From the NCBI GenBank assembly GCA_029934775.1, contig JAOZLO010000200.1, positions 1 through 5,749 of the forward strand: a DNA stretch of 5,749 nucleotides, written 5' to 3'. Below, in pieces: positions 1 to 5,749 of the stretch. The notes under the pieces were generated by a model. The model ran no database searches and was not told the origin of the DNA. It saw only the letters and a program-made list of their open reading frames with translations. The stretch comes from Desulfocapsaceae bacterium (GTDB taxonomy: Bacteria; Desulfobacterota; Desulfobulbia; Desulfobulbales; Desulfocapsaceae). The translations under genes and the position numbers were made by a program. Each line of letters begins with the position of its first letter. Within the stretch, counting starts at the first letter, position 1.

Positions 1-1
1 C

Positions 2-134
2 TAGATGGTTAGGTAAAAAACTTCATTTACGAGGCGTGCAAATTTTCTATCATTTCATCGTACCAGGGTACGTTGGAATAATAGAAAATTTGCAACAACG
101 AAGTAGGTGAAGAGTTTTTACGACACCATCACTA
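2..134. repeat. Long imperfect inverted repeat (MITE-like or RNA hairpin) abutting the gspD stop
   Basis: Nearly the whole non-coding left end folds on itself. Paired blocks, working inward, are 4-9 with 125-130, 13-19 with 115-121, 21-30 with 103-112, a perfect 14-bp arm 37-50 with 81-94 (tgcaaattttctat and its reverse complement), 52-57 with 74-79, and 59-63 with 68-72 around a four-base loop. That makes about 48 pairs in about 127 nt, three of them G:T. A TA dinucleotide lies just outside each end (2-3 and 133-134), and the right one is part of the gspD TAG stop. No open reading frame fits inside. The shape suits a non-autonomous mobile element (MITE) or a dispersed palindromic repeat; an RNA hairpin at the operon end is the alternative. 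The pairing is seen directly, the class is inferred, and the left boundary is uncertain because the window begins there. Confidence 0.7.
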
Positions 135-2381
135 TTCACCCTTCTCTATTCGTTCAATATTATCCCGGGCAATCTCCACGAGAGGAGCTCCATTTTTATC
201 AGGGCTGCTGGCTTCAGATGCAGTTTCAATCGTACCAATGCTGATTACAGCCCGATACATTTCCAGAGCCTTTTCCAAATTCTCCTCTTGCTCATATACA
301 ACTCCCATATTTATCAGGGCATAAGGATTTTCTGGATTAATACCAAGAGCTTTTAAGAAATATTCTTTTGCTCCCTGAACATCACCTTCTCCCAACTTCT
401 CATACCCTAATATGGTCAACTTCATGGCATGCTCCATATTCTTTTCTTTATGGAGTTCCCGTTCCACAGCAGGCAGTACCGTCCCCATATCATCTTCCTT
501 TTGCAGGGTCACTGCAGCAATGTCAGCCGGATTTTTGATAATGTGGGGAGTAATAAAGATAAACATATTTGTCTTAGTACTTCTCGTTTCATGAGATTTA
601 AAAAACCAGCCAAGCAGTGGAATGTCCCCAAAGAATGGAATCTTCCACTCACCTTCTGTAGCATCCTGACCAATGATTCCCCCTATCACTACAGTATCAC
701 CATCTTTTACAATAACAGTAGTGTCCGCAGTTCTTTTGAAGGTTGTCGGAGTAAAATTATCAGGGTCATTCCCTTTAAGTTTTATGACCTCAGTTGTTAT
801 TTCCAGGCGCAATGTATCTGCCTGATTGATATGGGGTGTTATGGTAAGCTTAGTGGAAACATCTTTATATTCATACTGCGTATAATCCTGCTCACTTGTT
901 GTTGTATTCTGACTGGTTATATAAGGCACGTTCTCACCAACGCTGATCTCTGCCTTTTTATTATCGGTAGTCAAAATCTGGGGAGTCGAGATAATGTTAA
1001 TAGCCGAATCAGTTTTATATGCTTTGAGTATTGCAGCAATATTTGGAAATGTAATACCTCCTATCTGTATTCCCTGCTTCAAAACTCCCAGGGAGAACCC
1101 TTCCAACAACCCTGGAATACTACCATCGCTACTCTCAAGGATACCATAATCAGAATTGGTTCCGAATCCTGTTATTACCCGGCCTGTTTGATCGGCAAAG
1201 GAACCACCAGCAACCCATTTTACACCGACCTCAAAAGTTTCATCAGTATCCACTTCCATAATAAGCGCTTCCAGGTATACCATCCGCCGAGGAATATCGA
1301 GTTTTTTTATGACCCCTTCCAAAACAGCGTACTCGTCACGAGATGCTGTAATAATAAGAGAATTGGTCTCTTCGTCCGGCATAACCTTCACATTCTTTGA
1401 AATTGCAGGTGCTTTCCCTTTTTTTAACTCACCCTTCTGTTTTTCGGGCAGAGCATTCAGAACTTTGGCCAATTCCGTCGCAGTCGCATTCTGCAGATAG
1501 AAGACATGGATATTGCCCTCACTTCTCTCAACCTCAGTATCAAGAAGAGCAATTAAACTCTTCACCCGGTCGATTTCACCCGCACTCGCAAGAACCACCA
1601 GAGCATTAACTCTTTCATACGGGACTACCTTTACACGACTTTTTGTCCCAATTTTTGTCCCTTTCTGTGGTACTGAAGTTCTTTGAAAAATTGTATTTAA
1701 AATTTTTGCCAGGGAGGAGGAAGATGCATTTTCAAGTGGGATAACCAGGACTTCATCTTCTCTTGATTCAACATCAAGCACTTCAATTATTGCCAGCAAT
1801 TTTTGAATATTAGAAAGGGTCTCAGTGATAATCAACATACCGGAAGGAGTGTGTGCAATGACCACGGAACTTTTGGAAACAAGGGGGATCAATACCTTTT
1901 TCAAGTCAGTGGGCGAAGAATATTTCAGAGGTACAAGCTGAGTTACAACCTTATCTTCAGGATGATCTGAAAACCCCATCTGCAGCATCTCAACGTTTTG
2001 AGACCGTGCCCGGGCAGACGGGAGAATTTTAATCACAGATCCAGCTTTTACAGTTGTGAAACCGTGAACTTCCAATACAGATTCAAAGACCCTATAAGCT
2101 TCCTCTTCAGATATTTTTGTAGGTGAGACAATAGTCACATTGCCCTGAACAGTCTTGTCTACAACAAAATTTCTCCCTGTAAGTTCACTGATATATTTTA
2201 TAAAAAGACGAATATCTACATTGTCAAAATCTATTGTTATAAACCTTTTCCCGGTTTCCTTCCCTGCCGCCATCGTTCCCGGGAGAGGCCGAGGCAGCTT
2301 CTCTGCCGCCATTGCTCCTGCAGCAAAAACTAAAGCGCATACTACTGCTATAATACTGCTATATATTCGCAATCTGATCAT
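132..2381 (-). CDS. gspD: Type II secretion system secretin GspD with C-terminal TPR tail
   Basis: Outer-membrane secretin, the multimeric channel through which folded substrates leave the periplasm. The 749-residue protein starts with a Sec signal peptide (about 1-25, cleavage near AMA/A, no lipobox). Four periplasmic domains follow: N0 (about 46-120), N1 (145-205), N2 (210-283) and N3 (289-365). The secretin core (about 367-615) carries STPQILTTDNKKAEI (465-479), VPYI (485-488), TKLTITPHI (510-518) and the C-terminal signature IPFFGDIPLLGWFF (581-594). After the core, where enterobacterial GspD has a pilotin-binding S domain, there are two TPR-like repeats (about 652-685 and 686-719) and a last helix (about 733-748). 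The ATG is preceded by GGAGAAAGG (2388-2396) with a 6-nt spacer. It is the last gene of the cluster, 118 nt after gspC; its stop abuts the inverted repeat. The family assignment is very secure; the role of the TPR tail is unknown. Confidence 0.97.
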   Translation of the reverse strand: MIRLRIYSSIIAVVCALVFAAGAMAAEKLPRPLPGTMAAGKETGKRFITIDFDNVDIRLFIKYISELTGRNFVVDKTVQGNVTIVSPTKISEEEAYRVFESVLEVHGFTTVKAGSVIKILPSARARSQNVEMLQMGFSDHPEDKVVTQLVPLKYSSPTDLKKVLIPLVSKSSVVIAHTPSGMLIITETLSNIQKLLAIIEVLDVESREDEVLVIPLENASSSSLAKILNTIFQRTSVPQKGTKIGTKSRVKVVPYERVNALVVLASAGEIDRVKSLIALLDTEVERSEGNIHVFYLQNATATELAKVLNALPEKQKGELKKGKAPAISKNVKVMPDEETNSLIITASRDEYAVLEGVIKKLDIPRRMVYLEALIMEVDTDETFEVGVKWVAGGSFADQTGRVITGFGTNSDYGILESSDGSIPGLLEGFSLGVLKQGIQIGGITFPNIAAILKAYKTDSAINIISTPQILTTDNKKAEISVGENVPYITSQNTTTSEQDYTQYEYKDVSTKLTITPHINQADTLRLEITTEVIKLKGNDPDNFTPTTFKRTADTTVIVKDGDTVVIGGIIGQDATEGEWKIPFFGDIPLLGWFFKSHETRSTKTNMFIFITPHIIKNPADIAAVTLQKEDDMGTVLPAVERELHKEKNMEHAMKLTILGYEKLGEGDVQGAKEYFLKALGINPENPYALINMGVVYEQEENLEKALEMYRAVISIGTIETASEASSPDKNGAPLVEIARDNIERIEKGE

Positions 2382-2466
2382 TTAGAGCCTTTCTCCGTAA
2401 AGCTGTTATAAAAAAACAAGATGCCGTGAGACAGTATTGGAATCAGAAACTCAAGGATACCACCAT

Positions 2467-2499
2467 GGCACTTATACCCCCCTGTGGGGTGTCTGTGCC
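2467..2499 (-). promoter_or_regulatory. Two-tier stem-loop between gspC and gspD
   Basis: Immediately after the gspC stop codon the transcript can pair GGCAC (2499-2495) with GTGCC (2471-2467). After a 4/4 internal loop it can pair ACCCC (2490-2486) with GGGGT (2480-2476) around a five-base loop. No T-run follows the stem directly, so it does not look like a standard intrinsic terminator. It lies in the only sizeable gap of the cluster, so it could be an RNA processing or stability element that sets gspD levels apart from the upstream genes. The pairing is seen; the role is inferred. Confidence 0.4.
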
Positions 2500-3144
2500 T
2501 TACTCCTCCACACCTGGTTTTGCCGGTCTTATCACTCGAGGTTTAACAATTCTTCTTGCCGGTTTTTTCTGAATTACAGGCCTGGATCCAGGAATTACTC
2601 TTTTCCTCACTGTGCCGGGAGTTACGGCCACGGGCCCTGGCTCTGCTTTACCTGCCGTATCGCTCATTACAAGAACTTCATCTCTACCATTATACGAAAG
2701 AATCACTTTACCACGCAGTATTTCCTTAACAAAAGCACCCTGAATTCCATCTCCCTTTTGAAACAATTCCTGGTTTTTATTTTTTTTATCCAGTATTATC
2801 GCTCTCTTATTCCCAGATTCACCATCGATGGTTCCCTTCAAAACTATCTTCAGTGTTGTTGTTTCCAAATCCTCTGCAGGATCTTTGACTTTAACTTCAT
2901 TTTTTTTGGCAGCAGGTGGTGGCCCAAACAGATTTCTTTTCAATATAATAGTGTACCCATGTTTTTGTTGAACTATCTCAGTTTTCCGAACTACTTGGAC
3001 AGGGGGTTGCTCAGCAACACTAACTTTACCAACCAAACCCTTCACCAAAAAGTATTCAAGGGCCCGATACCCCCCTTCAACACAGCCTACACAAAACAGC
3101 GTAATAAAGAGTAACGGTACAATACCAGAAATACGATGAGCCAT
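2500..3144 (-). CDS. gspC: Type II secretion system protein GspC, PDZ-less, with basic proline-rich tail
   Basis: Inner-membrane bitopic protein that links the GspL/GspM platform to the N0 domain of the secretin. The 214 residues comprise a short cytoplasmic N-terminus, a membrane segment (about 7-23, with Cys18 and Cys21), a variable periplasmic linker, and the homology-region domain (about 66-162). That domain shows the family marks KRNLFGPPP (69-77), TTLKIVLKGT (96-105), GDGIQGAFV (131-139) and the VILSYNGRDEVLVM strand pair (147-160). Residues 163-214 form a low-complexity tail rich in Pro, Arg and Lys with repeated RVI/RPVI/PRVIRP units; no PDZ domain or coiled coil is present. The gene follows gspN by 9 nt and its SD overlaps the gspN stop. 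PilP of type IV pili has a related fold, but the neighbours and the RNLFG motif favour GspC. Confidence 0.92.
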   Translation of the reverse strand: MAHRISGIVPLLFITLFCVGCVEGGYRALEYFLVKGLVGKVSVAEQPPVQVVRKTEIVQQKHGYTIILKRNLFGPPPAAKKNEVKVKDPAEDLETTTLKIVLKGTIDGESGNKRAIILDKKNKNQELFQKGDGIQGAFVKEILRGKVILSYNGRDEVLVMSDTAGKAEPGPVAVTPGTVRKRVIPGSRPVIQKKPARRIVKPRVIRPAKPGVEE

Positions 3145-3156
3145 AACAGCACCTTA
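3145..3156 (-). promoter_or_regulatory. gspC ribosome binding site overlapping the gspN stop
   Basis: The minus strand reads TAAGGTGCTGTT before the gspC ATG. AAGGTG (3155-3150) is a fair Shine-Dalgarno sequence with a 5-nt spacer, and its first two bases are the last two of the gspN TAA stop. A ribosome finishing gspN therefore sits on the gspC initiation site, which suggests translational coupling. Confidence 0.65.
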
Positions 3157-4038
3157 CATGCTTAGTCTAAATGTCGGCTTATTCAACGTCCCACCAACCC
3201 TGAAGGGTACGGCGGATTTTTTATATTGCTTCATCAGTCGCTGCACCAGCCTCTCAATCTGAGGTTTATCCTGGAGAAACTTTTCTTGAGGCAAAAGAGA
3301 ACCGTTGATACTCAGCCCACCCTCCGGTGGCAGAAAAGGTGTCTCCACTGTGCCTGCAAAATCAGCATCAAGCTGCTGACCTCTCAACGTTCCCTCTGTA
3401 AGGATGAGTTTATTATCGTCATATTTCCAGATAGCCTTTACCTCTTCAAAATCTATCGAATCCAGAGTAAGGATTTGTCTAACAAGAGGAACACTGCCAG
3501 CACTGAAATACACACTGCCAGAACCGAGACCATTCTTCGGCTGATCAAATTTTGCTCTATACTCACCTGAAAAAGTCAATAAACCCGTTATTTCCCTGCC
3601 GAAAGAGGGTATACTTTTTGTCAGTGTTGAAATATCTGCATCTTCAAGTTTGATAGCTTTAAGCTGGAATATTTTTCCCTTAAACTGCACGGCAAGTATC
3701 GCCTGAAATGCCCCCTCATACAGTTCACCATCCACCACCCAGGATGTGAAAAACCCTTTAAGTGCTGGAGAAAATTTCAACCGATCCAGTAGAACTCCAC
3801 TGTTAATATCACCTGCGGGTTGCCCCATCTTCACCTTTCTTAATTCAATCGCAGCGGGAAAATAATAGCCGATTTCTGCAATAGTACACCTCCCATTTCC
3901 CAGAACCTGCTCAAGACGATACTCACAGTATGTTTTAAATTTTTCTGTGGGAAAACGAACATAAAGCAACACAACAGTCAACACGACGGCATACATCAGA
4001 TATACAAGAGACCGAAATGAAAATATCGAGCCTGTCAT
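3154..4038 (-). CDS. gspN: Type II secretion system protein GspN
   Basis: Accessory inner-membrane T2SS component, 294 residues from the preferred ATG. It has one N-terminal membrane segment (about 9-28) with a mostly beta-rich periplasmic domain behind it. It resembles the GspN type of deltaproteobacteria and Leptospira, including the conserved-looking start of the periplasmic part (VRFPTEKFKTYCEYRLEQ), the IELRKVKMG segment (64-72), and an AsmA-like end, PFRVGGTLNKPTFRLSM (278-294). Its only two cysteines, Cys38 and Cys51, are both periplasmic and could form a disulfide. A GTG one codon earlier (4041-4039) shares a base with the gspM TAG stop, but only the ATG at 4038-4036 has a normal 5-nt spacing from AAAGGA, so the ATG is chosen. 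It lies between gspM (2 nt away) and gspC (9 nt). The exact function of this GspN type is not well established. Confidence 0.87.
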   Translation of the reverse strand: MTGSIFSFRSLVYLMYAVVLTVVLLYVRFPTEKFKTYCEYRLEQVLGNGRCTIAEIGYYFPAAIELRKVKMGQPAGDINSGVLLDRLKFSPALKGFFTSWVVDGELYEGAFQAILAVQFKGKIFQLKAIKLEDADISTLTKSIPSFGREITGLLTFSGEYRAKFDQPKNGLGSGSVYFSAGSVPLVRQILTLDSIDFEEVKAIWKYDDNKLILTEGTLRGQQLDADFAGTVETPFLPPEGGLSINGSLLPQEKFLQDKPQIERLVQRLMKQYKKSAVPFRVGGTLNKPTFRLSM

Positions 4039-4049
4039 CACTATCCTTT
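4036..4049 (-). promoter_or_regulatory. gspN ribosome binding site that decides the start
   Basis: The minus strand reads AAAGGATAGTGATG. The SD AAAGGA (4049-4044) lies inside the gspM coding end, followed by the gspM stop TAG (4043-4041) and the ATG (4038-4036). The spacer to the ATG is 5 nt, as at the gspM and gspC starts; to the alternative GTG (4041-4039) it would be only 2 nt. Confidence 0.65.
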
Positions 4050-4622
4050 CAGTTCAAAAGTTACAATTTGCAAAATTACATCGAGATAACCCTGTTCACT
4101 CCCACTTTCCTGAATTGAAATTCTTCTGATCGACACTACATTCTCTTCTGATTCAACAAGCATAATAAAAGAAACCAGATCCTTAAGCGTAGTTCTCTGT
4201 ATTTTTATCTCTACCATTGATTCATCGAGGTTTTCATCACCCTCCTGACTCGATGGCTTCATATACTTGATCTGTTTTTTTACCTGGGCTTTTGCAGCCT
4301 GTTTATCAAGAAAAGTAAAGAGAGTAAAACCAGAAGAACGTTCAGCAATCCGTGACTGGATTCCTCCCTCCTGTTCTTTCAACAGCCTGTACTCATCTTG
4401 CAGTTGTTTTATCCTGACAAGTTCTTCACCTTTCCTCTCAATAGATCTCTCAAGATTTTCTCGCGCGTCCCAAAAAGGCACGATCAGCAGTTGCAGAACA
4501 GCAAAACAAAGTACAAAGACAGCTCCCCCCAAAAGCACTTTTCTCTCTCGACTATCCAGGCTGTCTATCCCCGATTTCTGTCGGATCTTTTTAATCAGGT
4601 TCTTTCTGTAGAGCATACCCAT
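4041..4622 (-). CDS. gspM: Type II secretion system protein GspM (PilO-like)
   Basis: Inner-membrane assembly-platform protein that pairs with GspL and helps couple the cytoplasmic ATPase to the pseudopilus. The 193 residues contain a basic cytoplasmic N-terminus (1-28), one membrane span (about 29-49), a charged coiled coil (about 53-95), and a C-terminal periplasmic domain (about 98-193). In the last, the pattern of FTFLDKQAAKAQV (102-114), a strand (VEIKIQRTT, 137-145), a helix (LKDLVSFIMLVES, 146-158) and final strands (VSIRRISIQES, YLDVILQIVTFEL) matches the ferredoxin-like fold of GspM/PilO. The length is usual for the family. The ATG at 4622 has an AGGA with a 5-nt spacer; a second ATG two codons on is less well placed. 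It sits 7 nt after gspL and 2 nt before gspN. Assignment rests on topology and position as much as on sequence, since GspM is poorly conserved. Confidence 0.88.
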   Translation of the reverse strand: MGMLYRKNLIKKIRQKSGIDSLDSRERKVLLGGAVFVLCFAVLQLLIVPFWDARENLERSIERKGEELVRIKQLQDEYRLLKEQEGGIQSRIAERSSGFTLFTFLDKQAAKAQVKKQIKYMKPSSQEGDENLDESMVEIKIQRTTLKDLVSFIMLVESEENVVSIRRISIQESGSEQGYLDVILQIVTFELKG

Positions 4623-4632
4623 ACAATTCCTA
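4623..4632 (-). promoter_or_regulatory. gspM ribosome binding site overlapping the gspL stop
   Basis: The minus strand reads TAGGAATTGT before the gspM ATG. AGGA (4631-4628) has a 5-nt spacer, and its first two bases belong to the gspL TAG stop, the same arrangement as at the gspN-gspC junction. It supports both the ATG at 4622 and coupled translation. Confidence 0.65.
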
Positions 4633-5749
4633 TTGCAAAAGCTCCAGTTTTAATTCAAAACGGACCTCTTCTCCTTTTGGAGACTGGCTGGCAGAGCTGA
4701 TTGTCACAGTTTGAAAATAGGACCCTTTTTCGAGTTCTTTTTGTATGTTATCCACCGTATTAAAATCGCCGGTGACCGCTTTGATCCGCACAATATCTGA
4801 ATCAGCAACAAATCTTTTGATCACCATTGGATACGACGCTGGGATCCTGGCAGATATCTCCGTCAAAAGAGCAATAACCCCATATCCTGTTCCTCCTTTC
4901 TGTCCACTATACGTTTTCCTAATTTCATTAATTTTAACCCGCAACTGCTGTACCGGATTTACAACTCTCTTCACTTCGGGCAGGGTCTCCCTGAACACCT
5001 GAATAACTTGTTGCCCCAGAGCTTCCTGTTGTCCGCTCATTTTTTTATAATTATATCCGAAATATATGACAATAAATGCGAGTATCAAAGCTGCAGGAAT
5101 ACTCGCTCTAAGAAAAACCATGCGAAGTTCAGAAGAAGATTTTTTCTTCTTATACTCATCCTTTCTAAAATTAAACGTTTTATTCTTCATCTTGAAATTA
5201 AACGCAAGGGCGAGCACAGGATCCATCAGACGGGAACAATACTCTTGATTTTCACCCTGTTTAATTCTGATAAGCGGCTGTCGGCTCATCTCATATTTTC
5301 TTACCTCAACACCTAATTGAGATGCAAGTTGATCGGTCGCCTGTTGCTGATCTTTATCTCCTATGAGACAAATTATAAAATTCTTTTTCTCCACGTTGAC
5401 AATTCTAGAGGCTAGAAGCGTCTGCCTGACGAGTAGTCCTAACTCCTCAAATCGTCTACTACTCCTGGTAACAATTGAGTCTGATTGAAGTGATCGAAGA
5501 AGAGCAATTTGTCCACCTGAGATAATAGTAAGTCCTGTACGTGAAGAACAGATATCCAACAAAACACAATCTACCGACAGTGACGCTGCCAGGCGAATTG
5601 CGATCCGCACACCCCTTATTTCTACTGTATCAGGATCAACACCTGCCTTTTTTAAGGTTACAAGCAGAGCGGCAAGAGTCTCTTTTTCTATAGCAGCAGC
5701 CACGACGCTGGTCCCTTCAGGACCTGCTCCTGACAGGAGAAAATCAACC
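4630..5749 (-). CDS. gspL: Type II secretion system protein GspL (5'-truncated by window edge)
   Basis: Bitopic inner-membrane platform protein; its cytoplasmic actin-like domain binds the GspE ATPase and its periplasmic part pairs with GspM. The frame stays open to the right edge: 15 in-frame codons (VDFLLSGAGPEGTSV) precede the GTG at 5703, so that GTG is probably internal and the true start is outside the window. The 372 visible residues contain the second half of the PilM-like domain (VDCVLLDICSSRTGLTI at about 59-75, then IALLRSLQSD), a juxtamembrane NFRKDEYKKKK (about 193-203) typical of GspL/PilN, a membrane span (about 214-232), a short helical linker, and a C-terminal ferredoxin-like domain (about 288-372) ending FELKLELLQ. 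The residue after LLDI, usually Gly in PilM-type phosphate loops, is Cys here. It is the first gene visible in the operon. The family call is strong; the N-terminal portion cannot be judged. Confidence 0.9.
   Translation of the reverse strand, partial: VDFLLSGAGPEGTSVVAAAIEKETLAALLVTLKKAGVDPDTVEIRGVRIAIRLAASLSVDCVLLDICSSRTGLTIISGGQIALLRSLQSDSIVTRSSRRFEELGLLVRQTLLASRIVNVEKKNFIICLIGDKDQQQATDQLASQLGVEVRKYEMSRQPLIRIKQGENQEYCSRLMDPVLALAFNFKMKNKTFNFRKDEYKKKKSSSELRMVFLRASIPAALILAFIVIYFGYNYKKMSGQQEALGQQVIQVFRETLPEVKRVVNPVQQLRVKINEIRKTYSGQKGGTGYGVIALLTEISARIPASYPMVIKRFVADSDIVRIKAVTGDFNTVDNIQKELEKGSYFQTVTISSASQSPKGEEVRFELKLELLQ

Noticed and set aside
1..131. Inverted repeat as a simple intrinsic terminator of the operon
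   Set aside because: The hairpin is far longer than a terminator stem. In gspD-sense RNA the six-U run (20-15) sits within the outer stem rather than straight after a compact GC-rich stem, so termination may occur but is not the best explanation.
429..1400. 323-codon open frame on the plus strand
   Set aside because: It lies wholly antisense to gspD, whose product matches the secretin family throughout. The translated product is rich in Cys, His and aromatic residues with no recognisable domain, as expected of a shadow frame.
2400..2480. Possible sigma-70 promoter for gspD (TATAAG near 2476-2471 or TATAAC near 2410-2405)
   Set aside because: Neither -10-like hexamer has a reasonable -35 at 16-18 nt, and AT-rich hexamers are expected by chance here.
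2437..3114. 225-codon open frame on the plus strand
   Set aside because: It is antisense to gspC and the gspC-gspD gap. Its product is low-complexity, rich in Phe, Tyr and Ser, with no family resemblance, while gspC on the other strand shows clear family motifs.
4039..4041. GTG start for gspN one codon upstream of the ATG
   Set aside because: It would sit only 2 nt from its SD AAAGGA; the ATG at 4038 has the 5-nt spacing seen at the neighbouring starts.
4267..5316. Several 60-114-codon plus-strand frames opposite gspM and gspL
   Set aside because: All are antisense to conserved genes and show no recognisable protein features.
1..5749. CRISPR array, tRNA or rRNA, phage or toxin-antitoxin genes
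   Set aside because: No direct-repeat array, cloverleaf or unexplained gene is visible; the window is filled by five T2SS genes and one inverted repeat.

Overview
The window holds five consecutive genes of a type II secretion system (T2SS, general secretory pathway), all on the minus strand. In transcription order (right to left) they are gspL (5' end cut by the window edge), gspM, gspN, gspC and gspD. The protein features suggest a member of the former Deltaproteobacteria (Desulfobacterota or a neighbouring phylum): a GspN of the single-membrane-span, AsmA-like-ending kind, a PDZ-less GspC, a secretin with a TPR tail, and moderate to low G+C. The genus cannot be told from the sequence alone, so the lineage is an inference.

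Layout from the left. Positions 1-131 are non-coding and almost entirely one long imperfect inverted repeat with a perfect 14-bp inner arm. It abuts the gspD stop codon at 132-134. gspD (132-2381) encodes the outer-membrane secretin. A 118-bp gap (2382-2499) follows, the only real intercistronic space in the cluster, and it carries a two-tier stem-loop right behind the gspC stop. gspC (2500-3144), gspN (3154-4038), gspM (4041-4622) and gspL (4630 to beyond 5749) are packed with 2-9 nt between them. Their stop codons lie inside or next to the next gene's Shine-Dalgarno sequence, which points to one transcript with coupled translation. No promoter is visible; it should lie beyond the right edge.

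How the parts fit. GspL (cytoplasmic actin-like domain, one membrane span, periplasmic ferredoxin-like domain) and GspM (span, coiled coil, ferredoxin-like domain) form the inner-membrane assembly platform. GspC bridges that platform to the N-terminal domains of the GspD secretin. GspN is an accessory inner-membrane protein with a periplasmic domain. The ATPase (GspE), platform protein (GspF) and pseudopilins (GspG-K) are not in the window and probably lie upstream. With C and D at the 3' end, the order L-M-N-C-D is permuted relative to the enterobacterial order C-D-E...L-M-N.

The system itself is known. The points most worth a second look are the TPR module fused to the secretin, the basic proline-rich GspC tail where a PDZ domain often sits, and the long hairpin element after gspD.
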